This document shows positions 59,876-64,000 of a stretch of 64,000 nt of DNA, piece after piece. The DNA comes from Methanobacteriota archaeon. Its GTDB lineage: Archaea > Thermoplasmatota > Poseidoniia > Poseidoniales > Thalassarchaeaceae. The stretch is taken from positions 1 to 64,000 of the forward strand of contig JABIKU010000002.1 of NCBI GenBank assembly GCA_018654845.1. Reading direction: 5' to 3'. Below the pieces are notes generated by a model, which was not told the DNA's origin, made no database searches, and was given only the letters and a program-made list of their open reading frames with translations. The stretch's first letter is position 1, and each line of letters starts with the position of its first letter. Position numbers and translations under genes: made by a program.

Positions 59876-60460
59876 TCACTCACCAGTAATATCAGATCGG
59901 ACCAACAAAGGAACAAGATTTACTCCAGCCGATTCAAACGCTTCAGCTCCGCCTTCTTGACGATCGAGAATTGTGATGCAGGCTGCAACATCACAGCCCA
60001 TATCACTTAGGCGAATCGCTGCCTTCAAAGCAGACCCGCCCGTTGTCGTCACATCTTCTAGCAACACTACACGGTCTCCACTTTGAATGGTCGACCCCTC
60101 AATTCCTGGAGGATTTCCCGTTTTTCTCCCTCCGCGCCCCTTTGGTTCCTTGCGAACCATGAAGCCGCGAAGCGTACTGCCTTTGCCTGCCTTCGCGATT
60201 GCAATTCCAGTGAGGGGAACGGCGCCGAGCTCTAGTCCACCAACCGCATCGACCGCACCGAGATTTTCAATCTCAGAATGAATCAGAACACCGAGTAGAT
60301 GTGCGCATCCCGGATCCATCATCACCGGTTTCATATCGAAAAAATGTGGACTTTGACGGCCGCTTGCGAGTGTGAATAATTCGTTGGGAGAATAGAGATA
60401 TGCTAATTCCTTGACCCTCTCGATTAACTTCGATTTTGCTTCTCCAGCGCTCGTCGACAT
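59876..60460 (-). CDS. pyrE: Orotate phosphoribosyltransferase
   Basis: Joins orotate to PRPP in pyrimidine synthesis, giving orotidine 5'-phosphate. FTLASGRQSPHFFDMKPVMMDPG is the substrate-binding start, LRGFMVRKEPKGRGG contains the catalytic lysine region, and VVLLEDVTTTGGSALKA is the PRPP-binding loop. ATG at 60460 (MSTSAGEAK) has GGGGAG six bases upstream and is preferred to the GTG at 60484. Length is about 194 residues, usual for the free archaeal enzyme. Cotranscribed with csaA. Confidence 0.95.
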   Translation of the reverse strand: MSTSAGEAKSKLIERVKELAYLYSPNELFTLASGRQSPHFFDMKPVMMDPGCAHLLGVLIHSEIENLGAVDAVGGLELGAVPLTGIAIAKAGKGSTLRGFMVRKEPKGRGGRKTGNPPGIEGSTIQSGDRVVLLEDVTTTGGSALKAAIRLSDMGCDVAACITILDRQEGGAEAFESAGVNLVPLLVRSDITGE

Positions 60461-60598
60461 ACTTTCTCCCCACCCTGCGGTCACCTCGATTCGGATGAAT
60501 GTTCTCTATGCTAACTACCCGAAAAGACACCATTTGCCCTGAATGTTCTTGGACGGCCGGTGTTGGTTATGTGATGTTGTCGCGGAGCCTGTAGTCTG

Positions 60599-63500
60599 AT
60601 GTCGAATAATGGAGCTGATTTATTGGCCATCGATTCGGAACGGCTGAAGGCTGAATATGCAGCTTATGAGACATGGCTTGAGCGCCGAACTGAAGAGGTA
60701 TATCAGTTGGCTAGTGAGGCGAAATCTAAAGGATTAGATTTTGAAAATTTTGTTGAAATTCCACGTGCGTCCGACCTTGCGAGCCGGACGGAAAAATTGC
60801 TTGAAACATATCTTGATGGAATGAAAATTGAAGATGATTTGCGCGCTTTATTATTGACTACGGATCGTGAGAGTGCTTCGATTCAAATCGCCATCGATGT
60901 GTCGAAAAAAATGCATGAAGACACTGGTGATTTGCAAAAATCAATTGATTGTGGGCTGAGAGTTGGTTTGGCAGTATTGACAGAGGCGGTATTGGTTGCT
61001 CCACTCGACGGGATTGGTGATGTTCGAATTCTGAATAATGCCGATGGTTCAGAATTTTTATCTATTGATTTTTGTGGTCCGATTCGGGCTGCCGGTGGTA
61101 CGGCACAGGCGCTTGGGGTGTTGATTGGAGACAGTATTCGTAGAGAATTAGGAGTCTCGCGTTATATCCCAACAACTCCTGAAGTTGAGCGGGTCAAGGA
61201 AGAATTTGGATTGTACCGTTCTGGCTTGCAATACAAACCTCCTCCCGAGGAAATCGAAGTAATTGTTCGCGCTTGCCCAGTGATGGTCAACGGTGAAGAA
61301 ACCGAGCGCATAGAATGTTCAGGATACAAGGAAGTTCGTAATATCGAAAATTCGAATGGGACCCCCAGAACAAGAATTCGCGGTGGAGTTATGCTAGTTA
61401 TCGGCGAAGGACTTTGCCTGAAGGCGCCAAAAATTCAGAAACACACTGAACGGATGCAAATTCCGGGTTGGGAATTCATCGCTCAATTTGCAAAAAAAAG
61501 TAAGAGCGAAGAAATAACAATAGGTGCATTCAAACCTAGAAAAATTCCTACAATTTCTAGATTCATGGACGATATTATCGCTGGGAGGCCGGTCTTTGGA
61601 GAGCCAGGCCAGCCAGGTGGATTCAGGCTTCGATATGGTCGAAGCAGAGCAACTGGTTTAGCTGCAGCTGGAATTCATCCTACCACAATGGAGGCGATGG
61701 GTGGGTTCCTTTCTGTCGGAACCCAGATGAAAATTGAGCGGCCCGGAAAAGCCTGTGCTGTTACGCCTTGTACTGATCTAGAAGGTCCGACGGTTTTGTT
61801 GAATGATGGAACTTTTCGACGAATAGAATCAATAACAGATTGGCGAAAAAATAAACCCAATGTCCTGACTATTTGGGATTCTGGCGAAATATTAATTGGC
61901 TATGGAGAATTCCTTGAAAATAACAAAAATTTAGTTCCTTCACCCTACAATCGAGATTGGTGGTCTGTAGATTTAGCTGAGAGGCTTGACATGCCACAAA
62001 AAGTTGAGGACTTCGCTTCACTGCTAGACTTTGATCGCTCGGAATTACCTCTCGGTTTACCATTTAATGGAGCAATAAAGCGAAGCGGGGAAGACCCGGT
62101 TGAACGTGTTTGGCGAAAGCGAAACTGGTCACATTACCTTCGTGATTTAGAACTGAGTTGGGAACAAATCAAAGAGATTTCAATTACCCACGGGACTGCA
62201 ATTCCGCCGCCTTGGAATCTATGGTGGTCGGATTTGCCAATTTCTTTTTGTTCAAGTTTAATCGACAATATTTCTAAATCAATAATCGAAGAAAATTCTC
62301 TTCGATTTATCGGTGCTGCATCCGAATGGTCATCAGACCTTGACTTGGAAGATATCGGTTTACCGGATCCAACTACTAGCGAATGGCCGCTATGGACCCA
62401 AGTGAAAAATCATGGAATAGTAAAATCATCACTGATGACCCTTGGTATTTCTCATCATCACGATGGAGAAGATATAGTCATTGAATCCGGATGGGAGGGT
62501 CTGTTGGAAGGTTTTGGCTTCAACATCGTAAATGGTTCTGCAAGAGTTAGGGTTGAGGCCGCCCCACATATCGAATATCGATTACAACAAATCCGTGGTG
62601 CAACGAATATTATTGAACAAGAAGAACTTAGATTGAAGGAACTTGAATCTCGCCGCGATGTCGAACGGATTGCGGCTACTACTACCGCTCGACAGGTAGG
62701 GAAAAGCATTAGTGAAACTGAACAAATTGGTGATGCTGCTGCTGCAAAAATTACCGATGAAGGACCTGATGATGATGCAGCCCTCCTTCAATCAAGAAAA
62801 ATTCTTGACGACCACGAGGTCGATCGCTGCCTTTGGCTGGTCAGAAAATTATCCACATTACGTTGGGAAGATGCAGTTCCTGTTCGTATTGGAGCAAGGA
62901 TGGGGCGACCCGAAAAAGCTGCTCGTCGGGAAATGAAACCTCTAACTCACGCCCTTTATCCAATCGGTGAAAACGGCGGCCCACAAAGATTGATGGGGAA
63001 GGCTGCAGAAAAAGGTCGTATCAGAGTTGAGCTTTGTCGACGATATTGCTCAAAGTGCGGACAAGAATCGCCGAATCTCAATTGCCACCACAGACCTGAT
63101 CCGGAAATTCCGAAGGAATGTGGGGGCAAAACCGCCGAACGTGAGAGGAAGCCTGGGGCGATGATAAGAAGGCGAAGAGGTAGAAATTCGTGGGTTCATT
63201 TGGATCGTTTACTAGAGGTGAAGCGGCGCACCTTAGGACTCGATCGTTTGCCGCAAAAAATCAAATCTGTCAAAGTATTAACTTCTGAATCTCAAACACC
63301 AGAACCTATTGAAAAAGGCATACTGCGCGGCAAACATCAACTTTCAGTTTTCCGCGATGGCACTGCTAGATACGATATGATAGATGTTCCCGTCACTCAC
63401 TTTAGGCCAAGTGAAATTAGAACTTCGTGGCGCGAATTAAAAGACCTTGGATATACCACCGATGTCAAAGGAAATGAATTGATTTCTGATGAGCAAATTC

Positions 63501-64000
63501 TCGAATTGTTTCCTCAAGATATTATTCCTTCTCTCAATTCTAAAGACCACCTTCTTGCCACATGCGATTTCGTAGATGAATTACTGGTTCGATTCTATGG
63601 GATGGCTCCGTTTTACAAGGCCGGATCCTTAGCAGATTTAGTTGGACAATTAGCAATCGGCCTCGCACCTCACACCAGCGGAGGAGTTCTTTGCCGAATC
63701 ATTGGCTGGACCTCGTCCTCCGCAGGTTATGCTCACCCCCTCTTCCACGCCGCAAAGCGACGAAATTGTGATGGTGATGAAGATAGTATTCTGATGTTAC
63801 TCGATGGTTTGCTAAATTTTTCAAAACAAATTCTGCCATCAGGGCGCGGGGGCAGAATGGATGCGCCACTAGTTTTGACAACACGACTTAATCCAGCTGA
63901 AATTGATAAAGAAGCCTTGAATGTAGATTGTTCTTATGGCTATTCACGAGCCTTTTATGAAGCAACTTTGGCGCAACCACACCCAAATGAATTACTCAAA
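60599..64000 (+). CDS. polC: DNA polymerase D large subunit DP2 (partial, runs off window)
   Basis: The replicative polymerase subunit found only in archaea. The frame opens with ATG at 60599; an in-frame stop at 60572 excludes an upstream start. DPAs seen: SIDFCGPIRAAGGTAQALGVLIG and CPVMVNGEETERIECSGYKEV in the N-terminal part, RGGVMLVIGEGLCLKAPKI, and a zinc-binding CRRYCSKCGQESPNLNC segment near 63040-63085. KRRNCDGDEDSI near 63765 holds the double-psi barrel catalytic acidic motif. This catalytic loop is a known intein site, but no intein is present here. The frame is open at the window end (ELLK). The C-terminus with the iron-sulfur/PCNA region is outside. Confidence 0.94.
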   Translation, partial: MSNNGADLLAIDSERLKAEYAAYETWLERRTEEVYQLASEAKSKGLDFENFVEIPRASDLASRTEKLLETYLDGMKIEDDLRALLLTTDRESASIQIAIDVSKKMHEDTGDLQKSIDCGLRVGLAVLTEAVLVAPLDGIGDVRILNNADGSEFLSIDFCGPIRAAGGTAQALGVLIGDSIRRELGVSRYIPTTPEVERVKEEFGLYRSGLQYKPPPEEIEVIVRACPVMVNGEETERIECSGYKEVRNIENSNGTPRTRIRGGVMLVIGEGLCLKAPKIQKHTERMQIPGWEFIAQFAKKSKSEEITIGAFKPRKIPTISRFMDDIIAGRPVFGEPGQPGGFRLRYGRSRATGLAAAGIHPTTMEAMGGFLSVGTQMKIERPGKACAVTPCTDLEGPTVLLNDGTFRRIESITDWRKNKPNVLTIWDSGEILIGYGEFLENNKNLVPSPYNRDWWSVDLAERLDMPQKVEDFASLLDFDRSELPLGLPFNGAIKRSGEDPVERVWRKRNWSHYLRDLELSWEQIKEISITHGTAIPPPWNLWWSDLPISFCSSLIDNISKSIIEENSLRFIGAASEWSSDLDLEDIGLPDPTTSEWPLWTQVKNHGIVKSSLMTLGISHHHDGEDIVIESGWEGLLEGFGFNIVNGSARVRVEAAPHIEYRLQQIRGATNIIEQEELRLKELESRRDVERIAATTTARQVGKSISETEQIGDAAAAKITDEGPDDDAALLQSRKILDDHEVDRCLWLVRKLSTLRWEDAVPVRIGARMGRPEKAARREMKPLTHALYPIGENGGPQRLMGKAAEKGRIRVELCRRYCSKCGQESPNLNCHHRPDPEIPKECGGKTAERERKPGAMIRRRRGRNSWVHLDRLLEVKRRTLGLDRLPQKIKSVKVLTSESQTPEPIEKGILRGKHQLSVFRDGTARYDMIDVPVTHFRPSEIRTSWRELKDLGYTTDVKGNELISDEQILELFPQDIIPSLNSKDHLLATCDFVDELLVRFYGMAPFYKAGSLADLVGQLAIGLAPHTSGGVLCRIIGWTSSSAGYAHPLFHAAKRRNCDGDEDSILMLLDGLLNFSKQILPSGRGGRMDAPLVLTTRLNPAEIDKEALNVDCSYGYSRAFYEATLAQPHPNELLK

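Noticed and set aside
63765-63800. Intein in the DP2 catalytic loop
   Set aside because: The NCDGDEDS motif is continuous and the frame is uninterrupted, so no intein is present at this common insertion site.

Overview
This window reads as a piece of an archaeal chromosome, most likely a marine planktonic euryarchaeon of the Marine Group II / Poseidoniales type (inference). The archaeal markers are the uS13-uS4-uS11-Rpo3 operon, the large subunit of the archaeal D-family DNA polymerase, archaeal pantoate kinase, type II methionine aminopeptidase and TATA-like promoters close to start codons. Several metabolic genes look bacterial instead: the malic enzyme-phosphotransacetylase fusion, ATP-type PEP carboxykinase, NifJ-like pyruvate oxidoreductase, class II fumarase and bacterial-type leucyl-tRNA synthetase. 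Genes are densely packed on both strands, and many start codons follow AGGTG-type ribosome binding sites. I found no rRNA, tRNA, CRISPR array, insertion sequence or prophage.

Layout. 1-2442 (minus): pABA synthesis, a PabC-like lyase followed by a PabB protein whose frame runs on into a PabA-like domain beyond the window. 2487-11102 (minus): a 2871-residue surface protein with propeller and fibronectin-like repeats, a membrane anchor and an acidic tail. 11273-15646: malic enzyme (plus) facing PEP carboxykinase (minus), with a truncated NAD(P)-binding gene between. 15758-20538 (plus): a 1240-residue multi-span membrane protein and an anchored FKBP-like protein. 20586-25480 (plus): a methyltransferase, the ribosomal/RNA polymerase operon and pantoate kinase. 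25469-29766 (minus): an archaeal relative of the human nuclease CDIN1, a DCC-family thiol protein and LeuRS. 29767-40771: a hairpin-rich intergenic stretch, a metallo-beta-lactamase-fold hydrolase, split pyruvate oxidoreductase, GNAT, a zinc-ribbon/SAP protein, UPF1-like helicase, RDD protein, TsaC-like protein and methionine aminopeptidase. 40995-46195: an anchored protein, a transporter, the Grx4/BolA pair, Rpe, thioredoxin and a STAND-type ATPase regulator. 46256-55275: secreted lipoprotein hydrolase, sialidase-like protein, ferritin/VIT1 fusion, acidic repeat protein, a c-heme plus di-heme-b membrane protein, M32 carboxypeptidase and a small beta-propeller. 55276-56080: about 800 bases without a credible gene, holding a purine-rich, T-poor, hairpin-rich block that I read as a candidate large structured RNA. 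56081-64000: fumarase with a ribbon-helix-helix DNA-binding domain at its N-terminus, cyclophilin, a zinc-ribbon membrane protein, CsaA, PyrE and the start of DP2.

How the parts fit. The malic enzyme, PEP carboxykinase, pyruvate oxidoreductase and fumarase genes supply the C3/C4 node of central metabolism for a heterotroph that digests protein and glycan outside the cell (S15-type lipoprotein, sialidase-like protein, M32 peptidase). The best leads are the candidate RNA at about 55370-56025, the RHH-fumarase with an inverted repeat in its promoter, the CDIN1-like nuclease, and the extracellular c-heme protein with a four-helix di-heme-b membrane part.
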